A stretch of DNA of 64,000 nt from Mycobacterium kyogaense. GTDB taxonomy: Bacteria > Actinomycetota > Actinomycetes > Mycobacteriales > Mycobacteriaceae. Made by a program: the position numbers and the translations under genes. Where the stretch lies: assembly GCF_003254575.1 (NCBI RefSeq), contig NZ_QJUA01000018.1, positions 1 through 64,000 on the forward strand, given 5' to 3'. Position 1 is the stretch's first letter. Each line of letters begins with the position of its first letter. The notes under the pieces were generated by a model. It did no database searches, was not told where the DNA came from, and worked only from the letters and a program-made list of their open reading frames with translations. Shown in pieces: positions 30,013 to 39,731 of the stretch.

Positions 30013-31671
30013 TCACCCGAAAGACGTTCCCGCGCGGAGGATCTTGGCCCGATACATAGCCGCGTCCGCGTCACGCAGAATGTCCTCGACGGTACGCTCG
30101 TCCTCCGCCGACAGCTCCGTTACTCCCATGCTGACGCTGACCTTCCGAAGCCTGCCACCGAATTCAATCGGCTTGTCGAACTCGCCGTGCATGCGCGCGG
30201 TCAGCGCTTCCAACGCCGGACGGTCCAGAGATCCGTAGAGCAACACCACGAATTCGTCGCCACTGAGGCGGCCGACGAAATCGTCGTCCCGCACACTGTT
30301 CCGCAGTCGCCGCGCGGTTTCGCGCAGAGCCTCGTCGCCGGCGTGATGGCCCAGATCGTCGTTGATGGCTTTGAGGTTGTCGAGATCGACGAACAGCACC
30401 GCCGCCGGTGACCGGGCGTCCGTCGTTGCGGCCTGCACGAGCCTGACTTCGATCTGGGCCCGGTTGGGCAGCCCCGTCAGCGGGTCGTGGTGGGCCTGGT
30501 AGGTGAGGTGGGCTTTGACATTGTGCTCTTCGGTGATGTCGGCGAACGACACGAGCAGCGCTGAATTCTCCGCATCGTCCGGGTCGAGCAGACAGCAGTT
30601 GACCGACAGCCACGCACGTGAGCCGTCCGCCCGTCCGATTCCCACGACCATGTTCTCCAGCGGCGCGTTGGCGAACATCAGCTTGACGGAGCCCAGTTCG
30701 TTGTCGCCGATCTTGACGCCTCGGCGATTGAAGACCGGAAACGTGAGAGCGCCGCTGGTGTAGTCGGCAACCAATCCGTCACTGCCCAACCGCAGGATCC
30801 GCCGCGCTGCCGGGTTGATCGACTGGGGTTTTCCACGTCGATCGAGAACGACGACTCCGTCATGCAGGGACCGCACGACCGACTCGAAGTGAACTTCTGC
30901 TCGCCGCTGCGCGGTGTAGTCCGAACACAGCACCACGTGACCCTCGCCCATGGGAGTGACCGACAGCCTCACGTTGACCGGGGAGCCGTCTGCGGAGCGG
31001 TGCGTGGCGTGCACGACCCCGCCGCCGGCGACGATGCCGGCCAGATCGACATCGGCATCGACAGCTTCATTGAGCGGCAGGCCCAGAGCGCGCTCGACCG
31101 GACGCCGGTAGATCGCCGCTGCGGCCGCATTCCAGCTGACGACGACGCCGTCTGCCGTCGTGGCGATGATGGCGTCACTGACATGATTCACCAACGCCGC
31201 CTGGTAGCGCAGCGTCGCCTCCGCGGCCTTCTGCGCGGTCAGATCGCGGAAGATGACCTGGTAGGCGGGCTCGCCATCCCAGCTCGTCAACACCGATACC
31301 GCTTCCACCTCCAGCGGGCTGCCGTCGAGACGCCGAAGAACGGCTTCTGAGGCCGGTGAGCTGTCGCCTTCTTCGGACAGCGCGAGAATCCGCGTCAGCA
31401 TCGGGCCGATCGAGTCGAGTTGCACGAAATCAGTGATCGGCCGCCCCACCATTTGCTCGGCGCTGTGGGCCCCGAATCCACGCACCCCAGCCGGGTTGAC
31501 GTAGACCACGCGACCAGCGGAATGCACACACATCGGGTCGGGGCTGACATCGACCAGCCGCCGGTAACGCTCTTCCGCCGTATCGACGTGGCGTTCCGAG
31601 TTGCCCGCGGCGCTCGATTCCGACGCTGTACTCACACTCCCCACCACAGTCCGTTTGCTGCGCAGACACAT
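30013..31671 (-). CDS. PAS-PAS-PAS-GGDEF diguanylate cyclase
   Basis: 552 residues with no membrane segment. Three PAS-like modules (about 30-150, 155-265 and 270-385; for example YRRLVDVSPDPMCVHSAGRVVYVNPAG) precede a GGDEF domain starting HDPLTGLPNRAQIEVRL. The active-site loop is SGDEF, a functional variant, and an RxxD inhibitory site (RDDD) sits five residues upstream, so product feedback is likely. It should make c-di-GMP in response to a cytosolic signal. A start at GTG 31635 is also possible, since ATG 31671 lacks a clear ribosome site. It converges with the EAL gene 24 bp away. Confidence 0.88.
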   Translation of the reverse strand: MCLRSKRTVVGSVSTASESSAAGNSERHVDTAEERYRRLVDVSPDPMCVHSAGRVVYVNPAGVRGFGAHSAEQMVGRPITDFVQLDSIGPMLTRILALSEEGDSSPASEAVLRRLDGSPLEVEAVSVLTSWDGEPAYQVIFRDLTAQKAAEATLRYQAALVNHVSDAIIATTADGVVVSWNAAAAAIYRRPVERALGLPLNEAVDADVDLAGIVAGGGVVHATHRSADGSPVNVRLSVTPMGEGHVVLCSDYTAQRRAEVHFESVVRSLHDGVVVLDRRGKPQSINPAARRILRLGSDGLVADYTSGALTFPVFNRRGVKIGDNELGSVKLMFANAPLENMVVGIGRADGSRAWLSVNCCLLDPDDAENSALLVSFADITEEHNVKAHLTYQAHHDPLTGLPNRAQIEVRLVQAATTDARSPAAVLFVDLDNLKAINDDLGHHAGDEALRETARRLRNSVRDDDFVGRLSGDEFVVLLYGSLDRPALEALTARMHGEFDKPIEFGGRLRKVSVSMGVTELSAEDERTVEDILRDADAAMYRAKILRAGTSFG

Positions 31672-31816
31672 TCAGCAACTACGGCAGAAGCTGTCACGAA
31701 GTGCGCTGCTCCTGAGTATGGCTGCGACCTGGCGGTTGGGCTAGTGCTCCGCCGCTAATTGGGGGCTAATCAAACCAAGGCCCCGCCGGGGCACGACGAC
31801 CACAGAGGGGAATCAC

Positions 31817-32977
31817 ATGAGCACTGCACACATGGGCATCGCGGGAATCGGGGCTGTCACCGGATACGGATGGGGCAGGAACACGCTGTGGAACGGGCTG
31901 GCCAGCGGGAAGCCGGCCGCCACGCTGTACCCAGGTTTCGGGCCCGGCGAGAACGACGACGCCTGGTTGGCCCGGGTCCCCGACGAAGGCGATCCCCGCG
32001 ACGGTTTGAGCCGCTTCGCCCAGGCGATGCGCGCGGCAGCGCGCGAAGCCATCACCGACGCCCGACAGCGCGGCTGGACACCCGGGCCGAGAGTGGGCCT
32101 GTTGCACGCGGTCGTGATCGCCGAGGTCGAGGGCTGGCGCACGTTCTATGTGGAGGATCACGCCAACCGACGTATCCGCGACTACCTGGCGTTGATGCCG
32201 TCGACCCCGGTGTCAATGCTGATGCAGGAGTACGGCTTTCACGGTCCTGCGATGAACGTGTCGGCGATGTGCGCGTCGGGGAATGCCGCGCTCATCACCG
32301 CGAAGATGTGGTTGGACACGGGCATGGTCGACGACGTCGTGTTCGTCTCGACCGACCTGTCGCTGACGCCGGAGAATGTCGAGCATTTCGTCCGACTCGG
32401 CGTGGGTGTCGTCGACACCGACCCGCTCGACGCCTGCCGTCCGTTCCAGCACGGCAGCCGGGGATTCCCGGCCGGCGAGGCCGCCGTGGCCTTCGTGCTG
32501 TCCCGTCGAACTGACGCGCCTTACGTACACGTGCTGGGCGGCGCGATGACGCACGACGCCTTCCACCTCACTTCGGTGGACCCGTCCCGGACCGAGGTGG
32601 ACCGCTGCGTCCTCGAGGCGTTGGCGTCCTCCGGGGTCGACGCAACCGATATTTCTTACCTGAACGCGCACGGCCCCGGCACTCAGCAGTGCGACACGGT
32701 CGAGGCAGCAGTTCTCGATGAGGTTCTCGGCGGCGCCGCCCAGATCTATTCGGTCAAGCCACTGACGGGACACTGCCAAGGCGCGGCGGCCGCCGTCGAG
32801 GTCGCCGCCGCGGCGCTGGGTTACGCCGAGGAACAGGTGCCCGCCCCGCCGACCGTCGCACCCGGCCATCCCCGACTGCTGGACGGCCTCACCCCGATGC
32901 TGCCCGGGCTGACCCTGAAGACCTCGCTGGGCATGGGGGGCCACAACGCGGCCGTCGTCCTCGCCCCTGCTGTGTGA
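31817..32977 (+). CDS. Beta-ketoacyl synthase (KAS II-like)
   Basis: 386 residues from ATG 31817, preceded by GAGGGG. Thiolase-fold condensing enzyme with the complete Cys-His-His triad: Cys152 in [11 protein letters not shown], His285 in LNAHGPGT and His319 in [11 protein letters not shown]. Such enzymes extend acyl chains on an acyl carrier protein. No acyl carrier protein, ketoreductase or thioesterase lies nearby, so the substrate is unclear; it may serve lipid or secondary metabolism. It is shorter than FabF (about 410), mainly in the N-terminal half. Confidence 0.85.
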   Translation: MSTAHMGIAGIGAVTGYGWGRNTLWNGLASGKPAATLYPGFGPGENDDAWLARVPDEGDPRDGLSRFAQAMRAAAREAITDARQRGWTPGPRVGLLHAVVIAEVEGWRTFYVEDHANRRIRDYLALMPSTPVSMLMQEYGFHGPAMNVSAMCASGNAALITAKMWLDTGMVDDVVFVSTDLSLTPENVEHFVRLGVGVVDTDPLDACRPFQHGSRGFPAGEAAVAFVLSRRTDAPYVHVLGGAMTHDAFHLTSVDPSRTEVDRCVLEALASSGVDATDISYLNAHGPGTQQCDTVEAAVLDEVLGGAAQIYSVKPLTGHCQGAAAAVEVAAAALGYAEEQVPAPPTVAPGHPRLLDGLTPMLPGLTLKTSLGMGGHNAAVVLAPAV

Positions 32978-33012
32978 GGATGCCTGCAGCGCCCAGCGGT
33001 AGGCTGACTGAC

Positions 33013-33909
33013 GTGCCGCTACCGCCTGATCCCAGCCCCGCGCTGCAGTCCTACGCCCACCCCGAACGGCTCGTGACCGCCGACTGGCTGTCGAGCAATC
33101 TCGGCCGGCCCGGCCTGGCCATCGTCGAGTCCGACGAGGACGTGCTGCTCTACGACACCGGCCACATCCCCGGTGCGGTGAAGATCGACTGGCACACCGA
33201 CCTCAACGATCCGAATGTGCGTGACTACATCACCGGCGAGCAGTTCGCCGCGCTGATGGATCGCAAGGGCATCTCGCGCGACGACACCGTGGTGATCTAC
33301 GGCGACAAGAGCAACTGGTGGGCCGCCTACGCGCTGTGGGTGTTCACGCTGTTCGGCCACCCCGACGTCCGCCTGCTCGACGGCGGCTGCTCGCTGTGGA
33401 TCAACGACCACCGCGACACCACCCTCGACGTGCCGGAGAAGCAGACCACCGGCTATCCCGTCGTCGACCGCAACGACGCCCCCATCCGCGCCTACAAGGA
33501 CGATGTCCTCGCCGCGCTGGGGAAGGAACCGTTGATCGACGTCCGCTCCCCGCAGGAGTACACCGGCGAGCGCACCCACATGCCCGACTACCCCGAAGAG
33601 GGCGCACTGCGCGGCGGCCACATCCCGACCGCGGTGTCCGTGCCGTGGGCCAAGGCCGCCCAGGACAACGGAAAGTTCCGCAGCAGAGCCGAACTCGACG
33701 AGCTCTACGCCTTCCTCCCGGCCGACGGCAACACGATCGCCTACTGCCGCATCGGTGAGCGCTCCAGCCACACCTGGTTCGTGCTGACCCATCTGCTCGG
33801 CCGTGAAGGCGTGCGCAACTACGACGGCTCGTGGACCGAGTGGGGCAATGCCGTGCGGGTGCCCGTCGCCGTCGGGGAAGAACCGGGTGACGCGCCCGCG
33901 ACGTCATGA
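33013..33909 (+). CDS. sseA: Thiosulfate/3-mercaptopyruvate sulfurtransferase SseA
   Basis: 298 residues from GTG 33013. Tandem rhodanese domains: the N-terminal one is inactive ([14 protein letters not shown]) and the C-terminal one carries the active cysteine, Cys245, in [12 protein letters not shown]. It transfers sulfane sulfur from thiosulfate or mercaptopyruvate to an acceptor. The sufE-like gene overlaps its stop by 4 bp (ATGA), as in M. tuberculosis, so the pair probably passes sulfur on to SufE-type acceptors. Confidence 0.94.
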   Translation: MPLPPDPSPALQSYAHPERLVTADWLSSNLGRPGLAIVESDEDVLLYDTGHIPGAVKIDWHTDLNDPNVRDYITGEQFAALMDRKGISRDDTVVIYGDKSNWWAAYALWVFTLFGHPDVRLLDGGCSLWINDHRDTTLDVPEKQTTGYPVVDRNDAPIRAYKDDVLAALGKEPLIDVRSPQEYTGERTHMPDYPEEGALRGGHIPTAVSVPWAKAAQDNGKFRSRAELDELYAFLPADGNTIAYCRIGERSSHTWFVLTHLLGREGVRNYDGSWTEWGNAVRVPVAVGEEPGDAPATS

Positions 33910-34319
33910 GTATGCCTCCGGCGCTCGCCGAGGTGGTCTCCGATTTCCAAGAGGTCGAGGGCCAAGACAAGCTCGCGATGCTGTTGGAGTTCGCGAACGA
34001 ACTTCCCGAGCTGCCTTCGTCTTTGGAAGAGGCGGCGATGGAACCGGTCCCGGAGTGCCAGTCCCCGCTGTTCCTCCATGTCGACGCCGACGACCGCGAT
34101 CACGTGCGGCTCTACTTCAGTGCGCCGGCCGAGGCACCCACCACGCGGGGGTTCGCCGCGATCCTCGCCGCGGGGTTGGACGGCCAGTCCGCTGACGACA
34201 TCCTGGCGGTGCCCGACGACTTCTACACCGACCTCGGCCTCGGCGCTCTCATCAGCCCGCTGCGGCTGCGCGGAATGTCGGCCATGCTCACGCGCATCAA
34301 GCGTCGTCTGCGTATCTGA
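33906..34319 (+). CDS. SufE-like sulfur acceptor protein
   Basis: 137 residues; ATG 33906 overlaps the sseA stop. The conserved cysteine is Cys51 in [12 protein letters not shown], and the C-terminal [19 protein letters not shown] is the typical SufE ending. SufE proteins take persulfide sulfur from a donor enzyme and deliver it to Fe-S assembly. Here the donor could be SseA or a cysteine desulfurase elsewhere. Confidence 0.93.
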   Translation: MSMPPALAEVVSDFQEVEGQDKLAMLLEFANELPELPSSLEEAAMEPVPECQSPLFLHVDADDRDHVRLYFSAPAEAPTTRGFAAILAAGLDGQSADDILAVPDDFYTDLGLGALISPLRLRGMSAMLTRIKRRLRI

Positions 34320-34389
34320 CGAACCCGGCAAATGGGCACTGCGCGACAGCTCGGGCACTAAACTTCGTGTGGGGGAAGTAGGTGACGCG

Positions 34390-35874
34390 GTGAGCGAGTG
34401 CGAGACGTTGTCCGGAACGCCGTCGGGCGACGACCGGCCCTCCCACGACGCGCCCACCTTCACCGAAGCGGACTATCTACGGGGCATGACCCGCCTCATC
34501 GACGCCATCGAACTGCTGTCGCTGGCCCGTACGGTCGACGATGTCCGGCGCATCATCGGGGCCGCAGCACGCGACGTGATCGGCTGCGACGGTGCGACAT
34601 TGATCGTTCGCGACCACGACATGTGCCTGTACGTCGAAGAGGATGCGATCGCGCCGCTGTGGAAGGGCAGGCGCTTCCCGATGGATGCGTGCATCAGCGG
34701 ATGGTCCATGCTCAACAAGCAAGCAGTAGCGGTCCCCGACATCTACGCCGACGACCGCATTCCCCACGACGTCTACCGGCCGACCTTCGTCAAGAGCTTG
34801 GTCATGGTGCCCATCCGCAGGCGGGACCCGATCGGCGCCATCGGCGCGTACTGGTCGCAGCAGCGTAACCCCACGCAGCAGGAAGTCGCCCTGGTGCAGG
34901 CGCTGGCCGACGCGACCTCCGTGGCGATGGAGAACGTCCAGATGCATGCCGTGCTCGAGCAGCAGATCCATGACCGGTTCGGCGGGCCTGGCACGCACCA
35001 GCCGGCTGAGAGCGATCCCTTCGCCGCCGCCTTCGTCAACGCACCCATCGGGATGGCCGTCGTCGGGCTCGACGGCACCTTCCGACGCGTCAACCCCGAA
35101 TTCTGTCGGCTCCTCGGCTACAGCCCGGAAGAGTTGCGGCACCTGACTTTTCAGGACATCACCCATCCGGACGACCTGGACATCGACGTGGCCGAGGCGT
35201 CGCGACTGATAGCCGGCGACATCGCCAGCTACCAGATGGACAAGCGCTACTACTCCAGAGACGGACACGTCGTGTGGGTTCGGCTCTCCGTGTTCCTCAT
35301 CCACGACGACGCCGGAGAACCCCTCGCCTTCATCTCCCACATCGAGGATATCTCCGCGCGCCGCCGTGACGAGGAACTGCTGCGAAGGCAGGCGACGCTC
35401 GATGCCCTCACCGGCGTCTACAACCGCAGCAGATTCGAAGAAGAGCTCCGCAAATTCGCCGCACTGGCCGACCCTCATTCGAGCTCTGACGCAGCGGCGG
35501 TGTTCATGGTCGACCTCGACGGACTGAAGCAGATCAACGACGAGCACGGCCACACCGCAGGAGACGCGTACCTGCGGACGGTGGCGCAAACCATCAGTCG
35601 TCGGTTGCGGCTGTCGGACACCGTCGGCCGTATCGGCGGCGACGAGTTCGCCGTTCTGATGCCCCATGCGACGGCCGCGCAGGCTCAGCAGCTGGCCCAG
35701 ACGCTGGTCGACCAGGTCGGTGCGCTGTCCCCCGGCGGCATCTGCATCGGCATCGCGATGGTCACGCCGGACACCGTCGACGACGCCCTCGAGCGCGCTG
35801 ACCAAGCCATGTACCGCGCGAAACGGTCGGGCGGAAGTGACTGGTGCGGGCCCGAGCCCTACTCGACGGACTGA
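34390..35874 (+). CDS. GAF-PAS-GGDEF diguanylate cyclase
   Basis: 494 residues from GTG 34390, with GGGGGAAG upstream; the frame is open further but overlaps sufE. GAF domain about 35-190 (RRIIGAAARDVIGCDGATLIV), PAS with PAC about 215-335 (VNPEFCRLLGYSPEEL; HIEDISARRRDEE), GGDEF about 340-490 with an intact GGDEF loop and an RxxD inhibitory site (RLSD) five residues before it. It should be an active, feedback-inhibited c-di-GMP synthase with cytosolic sensing. Its 3' end overlaps the convergent nitroreductase gene by 16 bp. Confidence 0.9.
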   Translation: MSECETLSGTPSGDDRPSHDAPTFTEADYLRGMTRLIDAIELLSLARTVDDVRRIIGAAARDVIGCDGATLIVRDHDMCLYVEEDAIAPLWKGRRFPMDACISGWSMLNKQAVAVPDIYADDRIPHDVYRPTFVKSLVMVPIRRRDPIGAIGAYWSQQRNPTQQEVALVQALADATSVAMENVQMHAVLEQQIHDRFGGPGTHQPAESDPFAAAFVNAPIGMAVVGLDGTFRRVNPEFCRLLGYSPEELRHLTFQDITHPDDLDIDVAEASRLIAGDIASYQMDKRYYSRDGHVVWVRLSVFLIHDDAGEPLAFISHIEDISARRRDEELLRRQATLDALTGVYNRSRFEEELRKFAALADPHSSSDAAAVFMVDLDGLKQINDEHGHTAGDAYLRTVAQTISRRLRLSDTVGRIGGDEFAVLMPHATAAQAQQLAQTLVDQVGALSPGGICIGIAMVTPDTVDDALERADQAMYRAKRSGGSDWCGPEPYSTD

Positions 35875-36338
35875 TCCGGCGTCAGCACGATCACCGGGAT
35901 CTGCCGCGTCGTGCGCTTCTGGTATTCGGTGAAGTAGGGGTACATCGCGACGAGGCGGCGCCACAGCTCGGGCCGCTCCTGCTCGCCGGCGAGCGCTGCG
36001 GTGACGCCGATCTTCTCTCCGTTGACCTCGAGCGTCGCCGACGGGTGGGCCTTTAGGTTGCGCCACCAGACCGGGTCGGTGTCGCTACCCGAATACGCCG
36101 CCGCGATGACGAATCGGCCGGCGTCGCGGATGTAGATGACGGGCACCGTGCGGGGCTTGCCTGTCTTGGCGCCGGTGACGGTCAGCAGCATCGTCGGATA
36201 CTTCGCGTTCTGGGCGCGACCGCCGGTGAGTCGATACGCCGTCGCGTGCAGCGAGCTGAACGTCCGGGTCACCGGGCGCATCGCCGGACGACGCAGTACG
36301 TCGCTGACCGCGTTGAAGACGTGCGCCGCGATGCTCAT
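35859..36338 (-). CDS. DDN-type F420-dependent nitroreductase family protein
   Basis: 159 residues from ATG 36338; the frame is open to 36626 but without coding character there. Split beta-barrel of the deazaflavin-dependent nitroreductase family: TVTGAKTGKPRTVPVIYI near the middle and DPVWWRNLKAHPSATLEV after it are the F420-binding signatures. Members reduce quinones or nitro compounds with F420H2. The physiological substrate is unknown. Confidence 0.88.
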   Translation of the reverse strand: MSIAAHVFNAVSDVLRRPAMRPVTRTFSSLHATAYRLTGGRAQNAKYPTMLLTVTGAKTGKPRTVPVIYIRDAGRFVIAAAYSGSDTDPVWWRNLKAHPSATLEVNGEKIGVTAALAGEQERPELWRRLVAMYPYFTEYQKRTTRQIPVIVLTPDQSVE

Positions 36339-36378
36339 GAGCGCAGCATGCCAGGTCTGCTCGCCGGCGTTACGGCCG

Positions 36379-36420
36379 AGATTGCGTTCAGGGTTACCGG
36401 CGCAACCCTCAGCGCAATCT
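36379..36420. repeat. Dispersed palindromic repeat, copy 1
   Basis: Inverted repeat with 17-base arms (AGATTGCGTTCAGGGTT and AACCCTCAGCGCAATCT) mismatched at two positions, 8-base loop. The same motif occurs at 58717-58762. It lies between two divergent gene starts, so it is not simply a terminator. Confidence 0.75.
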
Positions 36421-36509
36421 GGCCTACAGGCACCGGAACATCTATCCCTCGGGTAACGTCTGCCACTCGGGGGACGACGTGTGAAGCAACACCTAACTTG
36501 GGGGGACCC

Positions 36510-36830
36510 TTGGCAGTTCTGACGATCAAGACCATGTCTGTGACGAAGCGTTCGGCGCTGACGCTGGCCGCGCTGGCCGCCGCGATGACGGCGGGCGCCA
36601 TGAGCTTCGGCGCCGCCATGGCCCATGCCGACGACATGCGGCCCAGCCCCTGGGTGAAGAGCGGCGGTGCGGACGAGGTCCGCAGGGACGCCACGCAGGG
36701 CGAGGTGCGCGACGGCTACATCCTGGCCCCCGCCGGCGGCGCGATCCGCCAGTCCCCGATCGCCACCCCCAGCACCAAGGCCGGCGGCTTCAGCGGCGTA
36801 CGCGTCGGCCCCGGCATCGGCGGCTGGTAA
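36510..36830 (+). CDS. Small secreted protein of unknown function
   Basis: 106 residues from TTG 36510, chosen because GGGGGA lies about 4 bases upstream; ATG 36534 would give 98 residues. A signal peptide (RSALTLAALAAAMTAGAMSFGAAMAHA) is followed by a short mature region of about 65 residues rich in Gly, Pro and Arg, ending GVRVGPGIGGW. I recognise no family. It converges on the ABC ATPase gene with a 6-bp gap. Confidence 0.7.
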   Translation: MAVLTIKTMSVTKRSALTLAALAAAMTAGAMSFGAAMAHADDMRPSPWVKSGGADEVRRDATQGEVRDGYILAPAGGAIRQSPIATPSTKAGGFSGVRVGPGIGGW

Positions 36831-36836
36831 CCGCCC

Positions 36837-37901
36837 CTACGGCAACGCTTTTCCGGTCTCGGCGTCGAACAGATACGTCTTCTCCCGGGAAACGATCACT
36901 CCGATCGGCGCGCCCGCGTCGTATGACGCACCCGCCGGCGCCTGCGCGATCACCCGCGTCGGCTCCGGGGTGTCCACCACCGCTGTCACCAGGGCGTGAC
37001 TGCCCAGCGGTTCGACGAAATCGACCCGCGCCGGAACAGCGCCCTCGGCATCGGCATAGCCCAACTGCAGATGCTCCGGCCGCACCCCGACGGTCACCGG
37101 GCCCTCTGCGCACTGCACCGGGTGCAGCTCTGCGCCCCCCAATTGCAGCCTGCCCGCCCTGACGCTCCCGGGCAGCAGATTCATCGGCGGGCTGCCCATG
37201 AACGCAGCCACGAACGTGTTCGCCGGACGGTGGTACACGTCGTCGGTGCTGCCGATCTGCTGCACCTCACCGGCGGCCATCACGCACAACCGATCCCCCA
37301 GCGTCATCGCCTCCACCTGATCGTGGGTGACGTAGACCGACGTGACCGGCACCTCGCGATGCAACCGCTTCAGATCACCGCGGACCTGGTTGCGCAGCTT
37401 GGCATCCAGATTCGACAGCGGCTCGTCGAGCAGGAACGCCTGCGGCTCCCGCACCAGCGCCCGGCCCATCGCCACCCGCTGGCGCTGCCCACCGGAGAGC
37501 TGACCAGGCTTGCGGTTCAACAACTCCCCGATCTGCAACAGCTCCGCGGTCTCACGGACCCGCCGCTCGATCTCCGCCCGCGGCGTCTTGCGCTGCTTGA
37601 GCCCGTACGCCAAGTTCTTGTACACCGTCATGTGCGGGTACAGCGCATAGTTCTGGAACACCATCGCGATGTCCCGCTGCCCCGGGCCGAGCCCGTTGAC
37701 CACCTGCCCGCCGATGCGGATCTCCCCGTCACTGGGCTTGTCCAGACCCGCCAGCAGCCGCAGCGCCGTGCTCTTGCCACACCCCGACGGGCCCACCAGG
37801 ATCAGGAACTCGCCGTCGGCCACCGTCAGGCTCAAGTCCTTGAGCGCGGCGACGCCACCGGCGTAGCGGCGGGACACATTGCGAAACTCGACCTCTGCCA
37901 A
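36837..37901 (-). CDS. Sugar ABC transporter ATPase (MalK/UgpC/MsmK type)
   Basis: 354 residues, TTG start at 37901. Walker [10 protein letters not shown], signature LSGGQRQRV, Walker [13 protein letters not shown], followed by the C-terminal regulatory OB-like domain (about 235-354, ending [12 protein letters not shown]) typical of carbohydrate importers of the CUT1 class. It energises the two permeases encoded just upstream and is the last gene of the leftward sugar operon. Confidence 0.95.
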   Translation of the reverse strand: MAEVEFRNVSRRYAGGVAALKDLSLTVADGEFLILVGPSGCGKSTALRLLAGLDKPSDGEIRIGGQVVNGLGPGQRDIAMVFQNYALYPHMTVYKNLAYGLKQRKTPRAEIERRVRETAELLQIGELLNRKPGQLSGGQRQRVAMGRALVREPQAFLLDEPLSNLDAKLRNQVRGDLKRLHREVPVTSVYVTHDQVEAMTLGDRLCVMAAGEVQQIGSTDDVYHRPANTFVAAFMGSPPMNLLPGSVRAGRLQLGGAELHPVQCAEGPVTVGVRPEHLQLGYADAEGAVPARVDFVEPLGSHALVTAVVDTPEPTRVIAQAPAGASYDAGAPIGVIVSREKTYLFDAETGKALP

Positions 37902-37905
37902 CGCT

Positions 37906-38772
37906 CTACCCCTTGATTCCGGTACTGGCGACCGACTGCACGAAATACCGCTGCGCGACGACGAACACCAGCAGCATCGGCAACAGGCTCATCACATTGG
38001 CGGCCATCAGCAACGGCCACTGCACGTGATGCGCCCCCTGGAAATAACTGAGTCCCAACGGGATCGTCATCTGATCCTGGGACGTGATGACGATCAGTGG
38101 CCACAGGAAATCGTTCCACGACGTCAACACCGTCAGCGCCGCCAGCGTCGACATCGCCGGCATCGACAACGGCAGCACGATCTTGAACAGCACCCCCAAC
38201 CGCGACGTGCCGTCGACCCGCGCGGCCTCCTCGAGTTCGACCGGCACGGTCTGGAAGAACTGTCGCAGGAAGAAGATCCCGAACGCGGTCGCAAGATTCG
38301 GCAGCATCAACGCACCGATGTGGTCGATACCCAAGCCCTCCCACACGTTGTCGCCGAACCACTTGACGATCAGGAACACCGGGATCATCGTCACCTGGAA
38401 CGGCACCATCAGCGTGGCCATCAGCGTCACGAACAGCGCTCCGCGGCCGAGGAATCGGATACGCGCGAACGCATAGCCCGCGAGGCTGCACACCACGAGG
38501 TTGCTGATCAACACCACCGCGGTGACCGTCAGGCTGTTGAGGAAGAAATGTCCGAACGGCGCCTGCGCCCACGCCTCGGTGTAATTCGCGAACCGCGGTG
38601 ACGCCGGAAACAGCACCGGCGGGAAGTGATTGGCCTCCCCCTCGGTCTCCAGCGACGTGATGAGCATCCACAGCAGCGGCACGATCAACAGGAAGCTCAG
38701 CGGGATCAGCACCAGGTGCCACGGACTGAACGGCAGCCGCCAGCGGGTCGTCGTTGTCAGCGTGGCCGTCAT
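37906..38772 (-). CDS. Sugar ABC transporter permease (MalG/UgpE type)
   Basis: 288 residues from ATG 38772, overlapping the stop of the other permease by 4 bp. Six membrane helices and the EAA loop (VELEEAARVDGTSRLGVLFKIVLPLSMP) that contacts the ATPase. The C-terminus QRYFVQSVASTGIKG is typical of MalG-type subunits. A 4-bp gap separates it from the ATPase gene. Confidence 0.95.
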   Translation of the reverse strand: MTATLTTTTRWRLPFSPWHLVLIPLSFLLIVPLLWMLITSLETEGEANHFPPVLFPASPRFANYTEAWAQAPFGHFFLNSLTVTAVVLISNLVVCSLAGYAFARIRFLGRGALFVTLMATLMVPFQVTMIPVFLIVKWFGDNVWEGLGIDHIGALMLPNLATAFGIFFLRQFFQTVPVELEEAARVDGTSRLGVLFKIVLPLSMPAMSTLAALTVLTSWNDFLWPLIVITSQDQMTIPLGLSYFQGAHHVQWPLLMAANVMSLLPMLLVFVVAQRYFVQSVASTGIKG

Positions 38773-39725
38773 GGGTGGTGCGCGAATCTGCGAGCCAGCC
38801 GGAACTGCACGGCCGTGACGATCAGGATGACGACGAACAGCGCGTAGGCCATCGCCGCCGCGTAGCCGGCGTCGAAGTGCACGAACGCCTGGTCCCACAG
38901 GTAGTAGACGATCACGGTGGTGGCGCGCAGCGGGCCGCCGCGGGTGGTGGCATACACCTCGTCGAACAGCTGCAGCGCGTTGATCGTGAGCCATACCAGC
39001 AGAAACAGATTCGCCGGACCCAGCAGCGGCACCGTGATGGTGCGGAACCGGGTGAACGCACTGGCCCCGTCGATGGCCGCCGCCTCGTGCAGCTCCGGCG
39101 GAACACCTTGCAGCGCAGCCAGATACACGATCACCGAGAAGCCCGTCCAGCCCCAGATCGTCATCGCGACGATCACGTAGATCGCCTGCGACGGCGAGGC
39201 CAGGAACGGCTGCGACGGCACCCCGACCGCGTTCAGCGCGGCGTTGACCAGCCCGTAGTCACGGTCGGTGAGCCACAGGAAGATGATGCCCTGGCTGATC
39301 GTCGACACCGCCATCGTGATGTAGGCCGCCGTCCGGTACACCGAGATGAAGCGCACCGAGCGGTTCATCGCCGCCGCGACCAGCAGCCCGACGATCATCG
39401 TGCCCGGCACGAACAGCGCCGTGTAGATGATCGTGTGCTTGATCGCATCCAGGAACACCGGATCGTCGGCCATCTTGCGGTAGTTGTCGAACCCCACCCA
39501 CGGCGTCTCCGGCGTCAGCAGATCCGACCGCTGAAAAGACAGCTGCAGCGACATCAACACCGGCAGCAGACCGAAGATCCCGATCAGCACCATCGCCGGA
39601 GTGACCAGCGCCCACCCGGTCAGCCCGTCGGTGCCCCGCGGTCGCCACCGGCGCCGCGGCCGGGCGGGTGGCGGCGCGGGCGGTGCCGCCACCACCACAC
39701 CGGAACTGGGGTCAGTGGTCACCAT
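38769..39725 (-). CDS. Sugar ABC transporter permease (MalF/UgpA type)
   Basis: 318 residues. A Pro-rich cytoplasmic N-terminus (about 1-35) precedes six helices and the EAA loop ELHEAAAIDGASAFTRFRTITVPLL. It forms the channel with the MalG-type partner. It follows the binding-protein gene by 6 bp. Confidence 0.95.
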   Translation of the reverse strand: MVTTDPSSGVVVAAPPAPPPARPRRRWRPRGTDGLTGWALVTPAMVLIGIFGLLPVLMSLQLSFQRSDLLTPETPWVGFDNYRKMADDPVFLDAIKHTIIYTALFVPGTMIVGLLVAAAMNRSVRFISVYRTAAYITMAVSTISQGIIFLWLTDRDYGLVNAALNAVGVPSQPFLASPSQAIYVIVAMTIWGWTGFSVIVYLAALQGVPPELHEAAAIDGASAFTRFRTITVPLLGPANLFLLVWLTINALQLFDEVYATTRGGPLRATTVIVYYLWDQAFVHFDAGYAAAMAYALFVVILIVTAVQFRLARRFAHHP

Positions 39726-39731
39726 CTCCAG

